From an uncultured Prevotellaceae bacterium (GTDB taxonomy: Bacteria > Bacteroidota > Bacteroidia > Bacteroidales > Bacteroidaceae): DNA of 36,757 bases. The stretch spans positions 1 through 36,757 of the forward strand of contig CAMVDV010000030.1 of the NCBI GenBank assembly GCA_947166305.1, in the 5' to 3' direction. Of the stretch, positions 27,562-36,609 are shown one piece after another (the stretch's first letter is position 1; every line of letters starts with the position of its first letter). The notes under the pieces are model-generated. The model was not told where the DNA came from, did not search any database, and was given only the letters and a program-made list of their open reading frames with translations. The translations under genes and the position numbers were made by a program.

Positions 27562-27615
27562 ATGCGACAGAAAAGTAAAGTAAAAAGACACACACCTGTA
27601 AAAGGCAAAAAGTAG
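27562..27615 (+). CDS. Possible 17-aa basic leader peptide
   Basis: ATG 27562 opens MRQKSKVKRHTPVKGKK and stops with TAG, 44 bases before the big lipoprotein gene and just downstream of the -7 box. It is extremely basic (8 K/R of 17). It could be a translated leader or chance in an A-rich leader; only position supports it. Confidence 0.25.
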   Translation: MRQKSKVKRHTPVKGKK

Positions 27616-27659
27616 AGAACATATTATAAACATTATTTATTTAATACATTATTAACAAA

Positions 27660-30600
27660 ATGAAAAAGAAACTCATTCAAATTCTCATGCTGCTGGTAGC
27701 TACTGTCAGCGTGGGGTCGTTCGTATCTTGTAAGGATACCAACGAAGATCTGTACAACGAGTTGCGCACGCAGTCATTGTCTGCTCTTGATGATGAATCG
27801 TCACTCAGAGCCGCTTTGGACACTCGCATCGGTCAGGCCGAGGCACGCATCACTGCCCTCGAAGCGTGGAGAACCAGAGTCATTGCACTCGAAACATGGC
27901 AGACTACCATCAACACTTGGAAGACTGGCGTTGACGGAAGACTGGATGGCATCGATGGAAGACTGGATGGCATCGACGGAAGACTGGATGGCATCGACGG
28001 AAGACTGGATGGCATCGACGGAAGACTGGATGGCATCGATGGGAAAATCACTGGCATCGAAACAAGACTGGACGGTGTTGACATCCTGACAGGCTCTTTG
28101 GGAGATCGAATCAAGACCCTCGAAGATTACATAAAGCTTTTGGGTGATCCCAAAGCACTTGACTTCTATACTCAGGCAGAAGTTAATGCATTGATTAGCA
28201 AACTGACATCAGACATCAATGGCATCACCTCTACCCTCGGGACTCTGGCTTCTTCCGATGACTTGACCGCTCTTGAAGCAAAGCAGGACGCAGCCATCGG
28301 ACTTATCAACAAGGCCATCGAAAACCTGCAGGCTGCCATCGACGAAGCCAAGAAGGCAAACGGCGAGACAGCAGAAAAGGTTAACGACCTTACCGAAAGA
28401 GTTGCTAAGCTTGAAGTAGCAATGGCAAAGGTTGAAGATGACGTTGCAGAAGCCATGAAGACTGCTACGACAGCTAACGAAACTGCCATCAAGGCTCAGG
28501 AGATTGCTAACGCAGCCAAGGAAAGCGCTGCTAAGGCCATCGAAGATGCAGCAAAGGCTATCGAGAAAGCTAACACCGCAACAACTGACGCAGCTCTCGC
28601 AAAGCAGATTGCTGAAGCTGCTCAGAAAGCTGCAGACGCTGCCACGACAACCGCACTCGCTGCCAACGGTCTCGCAACTCAGGCTCTGACTCTGGCACAA
28701 ACTAACGAGAAGGCCATCGAGACCCTCCGTCAGCAGATTACAGACAACACCAAGGAGCTCCGCGACCTCATCAGCAAGAACCAGGAAGCAATTGGCAAGA
28801 ACGCTGCCGACATTCTCAAGAATGCTAGCGAAATCGCCAACGCCGCTGCCAAGGCTAAGGAAAATGGCGAGGCTATTCAGAAGCTTCAGGAAGAACTCTC
28901 TCAGACAAAGACTGAGCTCTCCCTCGCAAGTAAGGATGCAAAGCAGGCTCTCGAAGACGCTGCTGCTGCCGCTGCAAAGGCTGAAGCCAACGAAAAGACC
29001 ATCAGCGAGCTGAGCAATACCGTTACTGCTAACAAGACCAACATTGAGAACCTCCAGAAGGCTCTCGACGAACTGAAGGGCACAGTCAACGGACTTGACC
29101 TCAGTCAGGTTGGCATCAACAAGGCTAACATCGAGGCTCTCCAGAAGGCTCTCGAGGAAGCAAACACAAAGACTGGCGAACTCACCACCAAGTACGACGA
29201 ACTGAGCAAGGAACTGAGCACCCTCAAGGCAGAACTCGGCGCTCTGAAGGCTCAGACCGCTGCCGACCTCGAAGCTGCTAAGACACAGCTCCAGACTGAG
29301 ATTCAGCTCGCACAGGCTGAAACACTCAACAAGGTGAACGAGCTCATCAAGGACCTCGCTACAACAGAAGACCTCGAAGACCTCGAGGAGAAGCTGGGTG
29401 ACTATGCAACAAAGGATCAGCTCAACGACCTGAAGAAGCTCATCGAAGGCCTCGCAAGCCAGAGCGAACTCGACAAGTTTGCTACAAAGGCTGAACTCGA
29501 AAAGGCTATCGGCGAAGTTCTCGCAAAGGTTGCAGAGAACAGCGAACGCATCAAAGCCAACGAGACCGACATCAAGTGGATCAAGGAACTCCTCACAGCC
29601 CTCAACACTAAGGTGGACAACCTCGAAACCGTTACTCCCGACGACCTCGAGAGATGGGCAGAGGCTATCAAGGCTTCTACTAACGAGACAATCGCTAACA
29701 CTCGCGCCGACATCCTCAAGGAGGTAATCGACATGATTCAGAAGAGCATCGACGGCATCGATAAGGAAGTTATCAACAACAACGTTACCAACAACAACAA
29801 CTTCAACGTTAACATCGTCATTGGCGGTGGCAGCGGTGATGGCACAGGCATCACAGAAGAAGAGGTGAAGGCTATCGTAGCAGTCATCGAAGCTTCCATC
29901 AACGCTAAGCTCGAAGCTCTCGAGGCTAACGACGAGGCTCTCCAGGCTCAGATTGACGCTCTCACAACCAAGATTAACGACAACATCGCCGAGCTCCTGA
30001 AGCTCAAGATTCGCGTAGCTCTGCTCGAGTCTACAACCGTCAAGATTGGCGAATACACACTCGACAAGATTGCCATCTACGCTCAGATTGATGCCAACAA
30101 GTGCGCTATCGGTAAGATTAAGTCCGACATCGAGACCATCACCAGCAACATCGAAGAGCTGAAGAGCGAAGTCAACGGTCTGAAGACTCGCATGAACGAG
30201 GCAGAGACCAAGCTCAACGAAATCGCTCCCAAGGTTGACGCACTCACAAAGAGCGTATCTGCAATCAACGACAACCTCGGCAAGATGGTTACTGGCATCA
30301 CTGTTCAGGGTACATACAACCCCATGTTTGGTAGCTTCAGCCTGCCCACTGGCACACAGTCCAACATGCTCGTTGCATACTGGGGCAAGCCCACTCATAA
30401 GATAACATTCCCCACCACCGACGATTCATACTACAGCAAGGCCAGCAAGGGCAGAGCTCTGACAGAAGCTGACTGGAGCATGATTGAAGACGGTCTGAAG
30501 AACGCTATCGTAAACAAGAACATGCTCCTCATGAACGAAGACAACGGCAAGGCTAACGCAGGTAAGATCTACATGACTGTCAACCCCAACACCGTAGACT

Positions 30601-32303
30601 TCGACGGTCTGAAGTTCGACCTCGTCAACTCTCAGGACAACAATACATCTTATGTAGAGCTGACCAACATCAAGAAGAGCGATGCAACCCTCCAGTTCGG
30701 CTTCGGTCGTGCAGCAAACAACGGCTTCTATGAGGCTGATGCTTACATCGACAGAGCAAAACTCACAGAAGCAACAAAGGTTGAAATCGACGAGAAGAGA
30801 CTCGAAGAGATTGGCATGGAAGTTAGACAGAAGATGGCTCAGATGTCCGACAACTTCTTCAACGGCACAAGCAACAGCGGTGACCTTGGCACAATCGCAA
30901 CCAAGACCTACGAAATCCTCCGCGAAATGAAGCTCGACCAGAATGCTCTGAAGTGCACTTACAAGACAGCTGACGCAGAAGGCGTAGAGACAGAACACTC
31001 TGTTTACTCTCAGTACAACGTTGCTGCCACAGCCATCAAGCCTCTCACTCTGCAGTCGTTCAAGGATGTTCACTACTACACCATCCCCGGCTACGAAGGC
31101 GTACACGACTTCATGCTCAACAAGATTGGCGGTATCCTGAAGAACCACGTATCTTACCTCTTCAAGAAAGCAAATGAATCTTGGAAGGTACAGAAGATTG
31201 CCACCACCCTCAATGTTGACTTCCTCAAGTTCATCGACGCTACAGACAACCTCGTTGCAAGATGGGAAGGCCGCGTATCTGGCTTCACTCTGAATGGCGT
31301 AAGTTACACACTGACAATCCCCGGCACCGGCAGCGTTGACATTCTGTTCGACAAGACTCTGGGTGGCACATTCGACGCAGAGAACGTTAATCTCCAAAGA
31401 GCTTCCATCGTGATTTATGGCACAATGTCTGACATGAAGGCTCAGCTCATCATTCCTGCAAAGGGTGGCGACGGTGTCATCGCAGCATACGCTTGCCTCG
31501 ACCTCACCAACGCAACAGTTGCTAACAATGCAGGTGTCATCGAGCTCACAGTTGTGGATGGTATCACTGGCGACACCAACACCTACCAGATTGCAAGTGT
31601 TGCAGCCACAGGCGCTGGCATCAGCACAACTGGCTACGCAAGCTCTCTCGTGCTCAGCAACCTCAAGGGAACTGAAGGCTATGTTGCTCTGCCCGTCGTT
31701 GTTACTATCACCGATGAGATTCGCAATCTGCTCGGCAGCGACTTCGTCAAGTCTCTCCAGGCTATCACGAACGACATGAACGAGACTCTTGCTAAGATCA
31801 ACAATTATGAGAATGTCATCAATGGTTGGATTGACTCTTGGGTTGACAAGTACCTCATCAACTATCTGAACAAGATTAACAACACTACGGTTTACTTCAT
31901 CAACTCCATCAACCGTCGCTTCGGTCCCTTCATGACAGCAAGCAATGGTGGCAAGTTCAAGATTCTGAGCACCACGAAGGAATTCCCGACCATGATGAAT
32001 GCAGCAGACCTGAGGTTCTATCCCACAACGAAGAACATGGAGCTCATCGTGCCCATCGCAAGAAAGCACGTCGCAGTGACCAACGTCTTCAAGGGTGACG
32101 ACAGCGTTCAGAATGGCAAGCTCGACAAGAAGCTGCTGACCGACGTCAACAGCGCCGAGAACTTCAACACCGTATTCGACGGAACAAAGCGCGTGCTCAA
32201 CGTGAGCGGCATGGTTCCCGGATACATCTATGAGGTTGCATACTCAGTGCTCGACTTCGACGGTAACATTGCTACAACGAAGTACTACGTAACTGTTAAG
32301 TAA
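27660..32303 (+). CDS. Giant coiled-coil surface lipoprotein
   Basis: 1547 residues. Signal peptide with lipobox SFVSC, Cys24, so lipid-anchored. Residues ~50-130 form heptads with five exact GRLDGID copies. About 130-700 is a long Ala/Glu/Lys-rich coiled coil (AIKAQEIANAAKESAAKAI). An Asn-rich break (NNNVTNNNNFNVNIVIGG, ~705) with a glycine linker separates it from more coiled coil (~725-880). The last ~670 residues are beta-rich and globular. The shape suggests a membrane-tethered stalk or fibre with a C-terminal head exposed outside. Codon use is strongly biased (AAG, CTC, GCT, AAC), suggesting high expression. The OmpA-family gene follows after 55 bp without a promoter, so the two are likely made together, perhaps linking outer membrane and peptidoglycan. 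I recognise no named family. Confidence 0.88.
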   Translation: MKKKLIQILMLLVATVSVGSFVSCKDTNEDLYNELRTQSLSALDDESSLRAALDTRIGQAEARITALEAWRTRVIALETWQTTINTWKTGVDGRLDGIDGRLDGIDGRLDGIDGRLDGIDGRLDGIDGKITGIETRLDGVDILTGSLGDRIKTLEDYIKLLGDPKALDFYTQAEVNALISKLTSDINGITSTLGTLASSDDLTALEAKQDAAIGLINKAIENLQAAIDEAKKANGETAEKVNDLTERVAKLEVAMAKVEDDVAEAMKTATTANETAIKAQEIANAAKESAAKAIEDAAKAIEKANTATTDAALAKQIAEAAQKAADAATTTALAANGLATQALTLAQTNEKAIETLRQQITDNTKELRDLISKNQEAIGKNAADILKNASEIANAAAKAKENGEAIQKLQEELSQTKTELSLASKDAKQALEDAAAAAAKAEANEKTISELSNTVTANKTNIENLQKALDELKGTVNGLDLSQVGINKANIEALQKALEEANTKTGELTTKYDELSKELSTLKAELGALKAQTAADLEAAKTQLQTEIQLAQAETLNKVNELIKDLATTEDLEDLEEKLGDYATKDQLNDLKKLIEGLASQSELDKFATKAELEKAIGEVLAKVAENSERIKANETDIKWIKELLTALNTKVDNLETVTPDDLERWAEAIKASTNETIANTRADILKEVIDMIQKSIDGIDKEVINNNVTNNNNFNVNIVIGGGSGDGTGITEEEVKAIVAVIEASINAKLEALEANDEALQAQIDALTTKINDNIAELLKLKIRVALLESTTVKIGEYTLDKIAIYAQIDANKCAIGKIKSDIETITSNIEELKSEVNGLKTRMNEAETKLNEIAPKVDALTKSVSAINDNLGKMVTGITVQGTYNPMFGSFSLPTGTQSNMLVAYWGKPTHKITFPTTDDSYYSKASKGRALTEADWSMIEDGLKNAIVNKNMLLMNEDNGKANAGKIYMTVNPNTVDFDGLKFDLVNSQDNNTSYVELTNIKKSDATLQFGFGRAANNGFYEADAYIDRAKLTEATKVEIDEKRLEEIGMEVRQKMAQMSDNFFNGTSNSGDLGTIATKTYEILREMKLDQNALKCTYKTADAEGVETEHSVYSQYNVAATAIKPLTLQSFKDVHYYTIPGYEGVHDFMLNKIGGILKNHVSYLFKKANESWKVQKIATTLNVDFLKFIDATDNLVARWEGRVSGFTLNGVSYTLTIPGTGSVDILFDKTLGGTFDAENVNLQRASIVIYGTMSDMKAQLIIPAKGGDGVIAAYACLDLTNATVANNAGVIELTVVDGITGDTNTYQIASVAATGAGISTTGYASSLVLSNLKGTEGYVALPVVVTITDEIRNLLGSDFVKSLQAITNDMNETLAKINNYENVINGWIDSWVDKYLINYLNKINNTTVYFINSINRRFGPFMTASNGGKFKILSTTKEFPTMMNAADLRFYPTTKNMELIVPIARKHVAVTNVFKGDDSVQNGKLDKKLLTDVNSAENFNTVFDGTKRVLNVSGMVPGYIYEVAYSVLDFDGNIATTKYYVTVK
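27936..28040 (+). repeat. Five tandem 21-bp units coding GRLDGID
   Basis: The unit GGAAGACTGGATGGCATCGA plus C/T is repeated five times with only synonymous GAC/GAT changes, residues 93-127 of the lipoprotein. It keeps frame and the coiled-coil heptad, so copy-number changes would lengthen the stalk by one heptad without a frameshift. Degenerate copies (GKITGIE, TRLDGVD) follow. Confidence 0.95.
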
Positions 32304-32358
32304 ACCAACATTCTGAATAACAAAGAAACTGAACAATAATATAAATAAAGTAACGATT

Positions 32359-33498
32359 ATGAAACTTAATAAGATATTAATGTCAGCTGCCCTGCTTGCC
32401 GGATGCCTCACAGCATCCGCGCAGCAGCCGCAGGCTGCGGAAGCAAAGAAATGCGATGCATTTGCTCCTCACTGGTATGTTCAGGCTCAGATTGGCGGAC
32501 AGTACACTCTGGGCGAAGTAAAGTTCGGCGACCTCCTCTCTGGCAACCTTCAGGTAGCAGGCGGTTACAACTTCACTCCTGTATGGGGTCTGCGCCTTGC
32601 TCTCGATACATGGCAGAGCAAGGGTGGCACTGACCTTTCCTACCTCGGACTTGGTGAGAAGACCTGGAAGTACAACTACATTGCTCCCACATTTGATGTA
32701 ACCTGCGACCTCACAAACTGGATTCTTGGTTACAAGGCCGACCGTGTCTTCAACTTCGGTCTGTTGGCCGGTTTGGGTGCAAACATCGGTTGGAACAATG
32801 ATGAAGCCGGCGACTTGAAGGCTCAGATTCTGGGTATGCCCTATCAGGATCCCGCTCACACCATGTCGCTGTACTGGGATGGCACGAAGGCACGCTTCGT
32901 AGGCCGTTTCGGTGCTTACGCTGACTTCAGGGTTAGCCGTCGCGTTGCTCTCGGTCTCGAGGTTAACTGCAACGCTACAAGCGACCACTACAACTCCAAG
33001 AAGGCAGGCAATGCCGACTGGTACTTCAACGCACTGGCTGGCGTGAAGGTTCGTCTTGGAAAGCTCGCTCCGAAGGCTGCTCCCGAACCCATCGTTGTAG
33101 AGAAGATTGTCGAGAAGATTGTTGAAAAGCCCGTAGAGAAGGTAGTCGTTAAGGAGCCCGAAGCTCCCAAGCGCGAGACTCTGCGCCGCGACATCTTCTT
33201 CACCCTGCGCGGTTCTCAGGTCAGCCGTACCGAGATGGCCAAGGTGGAAGACGTTGTTGCTTACCTCAACAAGTATCCCGAAGCAAAGGTTTCTGTAACA
33301 GGTTATGCCGACAAGGGCACAGGCAATCCCAGGCTCAACGTTGGCTATGCTCAGAGACGCGCTCAGGTTATTGCCGATATGCTTGTCAACAAGTTCGGCA
33401 TCAGCCGCAGCCGCATCATGGTAGACAGCAAGGGCGACACTGTTCAGCCTTACGAACAGAACGACCTCAACCGCGTCACCATCTGCATTGCAGAATAA
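32359..33498 (+). CDS. OmpA-family outer membrane protein
   Basis: 379 residues. Signal peptide MKLNKILMSAALLAGCLTAS-AQ. Residues ~30-235 form an eight-strand-type barrel (WYVQAQIGGQYTLGEVKFGD, WGLRLALDTWQSKGGTDLSY, ALGLEVNCNATSDHYNSK). A linker of V-E-K repeats (VEKIVEKIVEKPVEKVVVKE, ~250-270) leads to a C-terminal OmpA peptidoglycan-binding domain: VTGYADKGTGNPRLNVGYAQ, RRAQVIADMLV and ISRSRIMVDSKGD, with the conserved Asp and Arg that bind diaminopimelate. It anchors the outer membrane to peptidoglycan. It shares the high-expression codon bias of the upstream fibre lipoprotein and probably its transcript. A GC-rich hairpin follows 29 bases after the stop. Confidence 0.93.
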   Translation: MKLNKILMSAALLAGCLTASAQQPQAAEAKKCDAFAPHWYVQAQIGGQYTLGEVKFGDLLSGNLQVAGGYNFTPVWGLRLALDTWQSKGGTDLSYLGLGEKTWKYNYIAPTFDVTCDLTNWILGYKADRVFNFGLLAGLGANIGWNNDEAGDLKAQILGMPYQDPAHTMSLYWDGTKARFVGRFGAYADFRVSRRVALGLEVNCNATSDHYNSKKAGNADWYFNALAGVKVRLGKLAPKAAPEPIVVEKIVEKIVEKPVEKVVVKEPEAPKRETLRRDIFFTLRGSQVSRTEMAKVEDVVAYLNKYPEAKVSVTGYADKGTGNPRLNVGYAQRRAQVIADMLVNKFGISRSRIMVDSKGDTVQPYEQNDLNRVTICIAE

Positions 33499-33527
33499 TT
33501 GTTTGAACCATTTCAATTAACCAACTT

Positions 33528-33564
33528 CCCCCCGTCATTCCGCTACAGGCGTAGTGGCGGGGGG
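33528..33564 (+). terminator. GC-rich hairpin after the OmpA gene
   Basis: CCCCCCG (33528-33534) pairs with CGGGGGG (33558-33564), extended by several wobble pairs. It is not followed by a T-run on the plus strand and lies 17 bases before the next ATG, so it may attenuate rather than stop read-through. Confidence 0.5.
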
Positions 33565-33581
33565 ATGAATTATAATAATAT

Positions 33582-34763
33582 ATGAGAAGACTCTACACAT
33601 TCATCCTCTTCAGTTCTCTCTCCCTGGCAAATGTACTTGCACAGTATGGGACAGGCTTCGTGGGCAACGGCTACTACCGCGTCCATAACTTTGCCACCGA
33701 TCGCTACATCTATGTCACGGACAACAAGGACTACTACGATGAGTCGCGCGACGCCGAGGACTTCCAGGCCATCCAGCTTTGGAAGGATGCCGAGAAGACA
33801 ATCTCCGACCCTGCCAGCGTCATCTACATCAGACAGTACGGCGACGGCTCGTTCAACCTGCAAAGTCAGGGAACCGGTGTAAAGGAACTGACGGGATACA
33901 CAGTAAAAGTAGACAAGAAATCGAATGGCACCTACGAGGTGTCGGCAAAGAGAGGTCCTGTCACAAAGTACCTTTCCGACGACCGCTCGAACAACAATGC
34001 ACAAGGTGTGCTTGGAACAAGCGGAACCACCAAATACCGTCGGTGGGTGGTTGACAAGATTGAGACGAACCATGCCACGAACTACTTTGGCGTGAAGCCA
34101 ACAATAGAATACAATGGCAAATTCTATCAGCCCTTCTTCGCAGCATTCCCCTTCAAGACGGCATCGCCCGACATGCATGTCTACTACATCAACAAGGTGG
34201 CTGGCCATCAGGCAACGCTGCAAGAGATAGATGGCGTGATTCCAGACAGCACAGCCGTCATCATAGAATGTGCCTCTGCCAACCCCTCCGACAACCGGCT
34301 TGAGATACTTCCTCCCTCCAAGGAAAAGCTTTCGGGCAACCAACTGAAGGGAGTGTATTTCTGCAACGGTGACCGTCCGGACGAATCGACTGAGGCGTTC
34401 ACGGAATACAATGCCACCACGATGCGCCTGCTGACCGTTTCCGGCGGCAAGCTTGTGCTGAGCAACAATGCTCCCGAGCGTTTGCAGGAGATTGTTCACT
34501 TCGACTGGGATTTATACGACGATGTCAACTATACCTGCATCCCTGCCAACACCTGCTACATGATGGCCAATGCCGGCACGCCCGACGTGCTGAACATCCG
34601 CTTCGTGGGCGTGGGCATCGACGAAATCCTTGCCGAAAAGAAGAACAACGAAGCAGTCGGCGTCTATACATTGAGCGGCACACAGCTCCGCGCGACCAAC
34701 GACGTGAAGGGACTGCCTGCAGGCCTCTACATCGTGGGCGGCGTGAAGGTGGCCATTAAGTAA
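33582..34763 (+). CDS. Secreted protein with sorting-like C-terminal tail
   Basis: 393 residues; signal peptide MRRLYTFILFSSLSLANVLA-Q. The N-terminus (FVGNGYYRVHNFATDRYIYV) resembles the lectin-like opening of the 1103-residue protein at 5229-8540. A middle beta-rich part includes IPDSTAVIIECASANPSDNR and YTCIPANTCYMMANAG. The end, VGVYTLSGTQL then LPAGLYIVGGVKVAIK, resembles type IX secretion C-terminal domains (pattern YxLxGxxL...LPxGxYIV). No catalytic motif is found. It is probably a cell-surface protein, possibly glycan-binding. Unlike the two left-hand tail-bearing genes it has no MKKTYI-type small ORF after it. Confidence 0.8.
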   Translation: MRRLYTFILFSSLSLANVLAQYGTGFVGNGYYRVHNFATDRYIYVTDNKDYYDESRDAEDFQAIQLWKDAEKTISDPASVIYIRQYGDGSFNLQSQGTGVKELTGYTVKVDKKSNGTYEVSAKRGPVTKYLSDDRSNNNAQGVLGTSGTTKYRRWVVDKIETNHATNYFGVKPTIEYNGKFYQPFFAAFPFKTASPDMHVYYINKVAGHQATLQEIDGVIPDSTAVIIECASANPSDNRLEILPPSKEKLSGNQLKGVYFCNGDRPDESTEAFTEYNATTMRLLTVSGGKLVLSNNAPERLQEIVHFDWDLYDDVNYTCIPANTCYMMANAGTPDVLNIRFVGVGIDEILAEKKNNEAVGVYTLSGTQLRATNDVKGLPAGLYIVGGVKVAIK

Positions 34764-34805
34764 GGAGGCCACGGCAAAAAGAAAGGACTAAGGAAAACAT
34801 CAAGA

Positions 34806-34917
34806 CCACGGATTTCACAAATTACACCGACCGACTGCGTCCATGACGACTGAGTGCAGCAGAACACCTCTCGGCCCTGGAGACAGACGGAGCGTGTAAT
34901 TCGTGAAATTTGCGGAT
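34806..34917. repeat. Imperfect inverted repeat in the 211-bp spacer
   Basis: CCACGGATTTCACAAATTAC (34806-34825, then AC) and GTGTAATTCGTGAAATTTGC (34894-34913, then GGAT) are near reverse complements, about 65 bases apart. The AATTCGTG and GGATTT words recur in the repeat cluster at 36249-36757. No ORF lies between the arms. Confidence 0.6.
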
Positions 34918-34974
34918 AAAGACAGAACACATTGTCGACAGAGATAATTCTGACACATTAATATATATAAAAGA

Positions 34975-36153
34975 ATGAAGAAAACGATTGAAGTATTGGC
35001 CGTCCTGCTGACGGCGGCAATAGTCGCGCAGGCACGAGAAGTAACACAGGCAGAAGAAGACGACGAGCTGTATGAGCAAAGGGCAGACAACGGCATCTTC
35101 AACCACATGGACGTGGGCGTGAACGTCGGGACCCTCGGCATTGGCGTCGAAGTAGGCGTCCCAGTAGGCGAATACGTTCGCCTGCGTGCAGGCTACAACT
35201 ATATGCCAAGCTTCACTTTCCACTCGAATTTCTCCATCGACACACGGAGCGGGAAATACGACCGCTTCATCGACAAAGTGAAATCCATCGACATCAACAG
35301 CAAGATGGCAGAGGTCGGAGTGGACCTGAACGACCCTAAATTCAGCGAATACAAGGCCCTGTTCGACAAGTTCTACCAGGTGGAGCTGAAGGACAACGTG
35401 ACGATGGGGATGAAACCCCATCTGCATCAGTTCAAGTTCCTCGTCGATGTCATGCCATTCAAGCGGAACAAGCACTGGAGCTTCACGGCAGGATTCTTTG
35501 CAGGCCCGTCCGATGTGGCCAATGCATACAATCTGGACAGCGAGACGCTGCTCCTGGAGGGCGTGAACGCTTACAACGACCTCTACGTCAGGTACTGCCA
35601 GAATGGTATTGCCGGCAACTATCACGACCGTCTCACCGAGCTTTTCTGGGACAATGGCGTGGCCGGAGTGCCTCTCGGACGCTTCTCCGACGGGAAGAAA
35701 GCCATGATGGTGCCGTCGGCAGACGGTACGGTGCGTGCCGAGATGAAGGTCAGCAAGTTCCGTCCCTACGTCGGGTTCGGCTACAACACGCATCTGTCGA
35801 AGGATCGCAAGTGGAACCTCAACGTCGATGCAGGCATTCTCATCCTTTGCGGAGCGCCAAGCGTCTATGTCGACAATGTGTACAAAATCGACGACTCTCC
35901 CATCGTCTTCGACGAAAACGGGAACTACGTGAGCGGCATCGGCACGGACGAAGACGGCAACTACTACGGGGACATCATCCGCTTCAACCAAGAGACTTGG
36001 GAATATGAGCCTACGGGCGACAAGTTAGACCACGTTGACCTCGTCCGCGACCTCGACGAAATTCCCGGAAAGGTGGGAAGCATGGTGAACACCATCTCCA
36101 AGTTCAAGGTCTTTCCGAACGCCTCGGTGACGTTCACCTACAGGCTTTACTGA
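34975..36153 (+). CDS. Predicted outer-membrane beta-barrel protein
   Basis: 392 residues with signal peptide MKKTIEVLAVLLTAAIVAQA. Alternating strands (VGVNVGTLGIGVEVGVPVGE, VRLRAGYNYMPSFTFHSNFS, FRPYVGFGYNTHLSKDRKWN) and the terminal aromatic FTYRLY are typical of outer-membrane barrels assembled by BamA. An acidic insert near ~300-330 (FDENGNYVSGIGTDEDGNYY) may be a surface or calcium-binding loop. The family is not recognised beyond outer-membrane beta-barrel. It has its own spacer upstream and a clear intrinsic terminator downstream. Confidence 0.82.
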   Translation: MKKTIEVLAVLLTAAIVAQAREVTQAEEDDELYEQRADNGIFNHMDVGVNVGTLGIGVEVGVPVGEYVRLRAGYNYMPSFTFHSNFSIDTRSGKYDRFIDKVKSIDINSKMAEVGVDLNDPKFSEYKALFDKFYQVELKDNVTMGMKPHLHQFKFLVDVMPFKRNKHWSFTAGFFAGPSDVANAYNLDSETLLLEGVNAYNDLYVRYCQNGIAGNYHDRLTELFWDNGVAGVPLGRFSDGKKAMMVPSADGTVRAEMKVSKFRPYVGFGYNTHLSKDRKWNLNVDAGILILCGAPSVYVDNVYKIDDSPIVFDENGNYVSGIGTDEDGNYYGDIIRFNQETWEYEPTGDKLDHVDLVRDLDEIPGKVGSMVNTISKFKVFPNASVTFTYRLY

Positions 36154-36162
36154 ACCATACGA

Positions 36163-36200
36163 CTGCCCTCCGCCCCAAAAGGACTGAGGGCAGATTTTTT
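36163..36200 (+). terminator. Rho-independent terminator after the barrel gene
   Basis: CTGCCCTC (36163-36170) pairs perfectly with GAGGGCAG (36186-36193), followed by ATTTTTTC. It sits 10 bases after the stop codon at 36153, the best intrinsic terminator in the window. Confidence 0.85.
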
Positions 36201-36248
36201 CTCTGCCACGAACTGTACGAGGCACAAAATTGACGGGGACACATTCTA

Positions 36249-36275
36249 CCACGAATTGCACGAATTACACGAATT
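36249..36275. repeat. 9-bp-period repeat, three units
   Basis: CCACGAATT, GCACGAATT, ACACGAATT in a row. The reverse complement (AATTCGTGC) recurs as nonamers at 36563-36589. Confidence 0.8.
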
Positions 36276-36347
36276 TAAGGGGACGGATTGAACAACGGAT
36301 CACAGGGATTAAACGGATTGGCTGCGCACCTGAAGCGCGAGATGAGT

Positions 36348-36495
36348 TCGTGCAATTCGTGGTTTATACAAGGCTATTGTTCGTGCGGATTTGTAATCCG
36401 CACGTTTGGAATATAGGGATTTGCAATCCCGCAATGACTCTTGTTGCGCATTACAAATGCTTATAATCAATGCTGTCGGATTGCAAATCCGACAG
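36348..36495. repeat. 148-bp direct repeat, copy 1, with three GGATT-NNN-AATCC hairpins
   Basis: Contains three palindromes: CGTGCGGATT-TGT-AATCCGCACG (36382-36404), GGGATT-TGC-AATCCC (36416-36430) and CTGTCGGATT-GCA-AATCCGACAG at 36473-36495, two with 10-bp perfect stems. It also has TTGCGCATTACAAATGC. No ORF of substance. About 95% identical to copy 2 (7 differences in 148). It looks like a composite REP/BIME-type element. Confidence 0.85.
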
Positions 36496-36520
36496 AACAA
36501 TGCATTAAGCCTATTCGGAA

Positions 36521-36589
36521 AATCCGTTTAATCCGTGAAATCCGTTGTCAGAAACATCGCCGGCAATTCGTGCAATTCGTGCAATTCGT
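36521..36589. repeat. Two 9-bp-period blocks between the 148-bp copies
   Basis: AATCCGTTT, AATCCGTGA, AATCCGTTG at 36521-36547 and GCAATTCGT three times at 36563-36589. This is non-coding and continues the nonamer pattern of the region. Confidence 0.75.
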
Positions 36590-36609
36590 GGTAGAATACC
36601 GTCGTTAGG

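Noticed and set aside
28209..30398. 729-codon minus-strand ORF opposite the coiled-coil lipoprotein
   Set aside because: Its Leu/Ser/Cys-rich translation is the antisense image of the biased GCT/AAG/CTC codons of the real gene. The same holds for the 547-codon ORF at 30426-32069.
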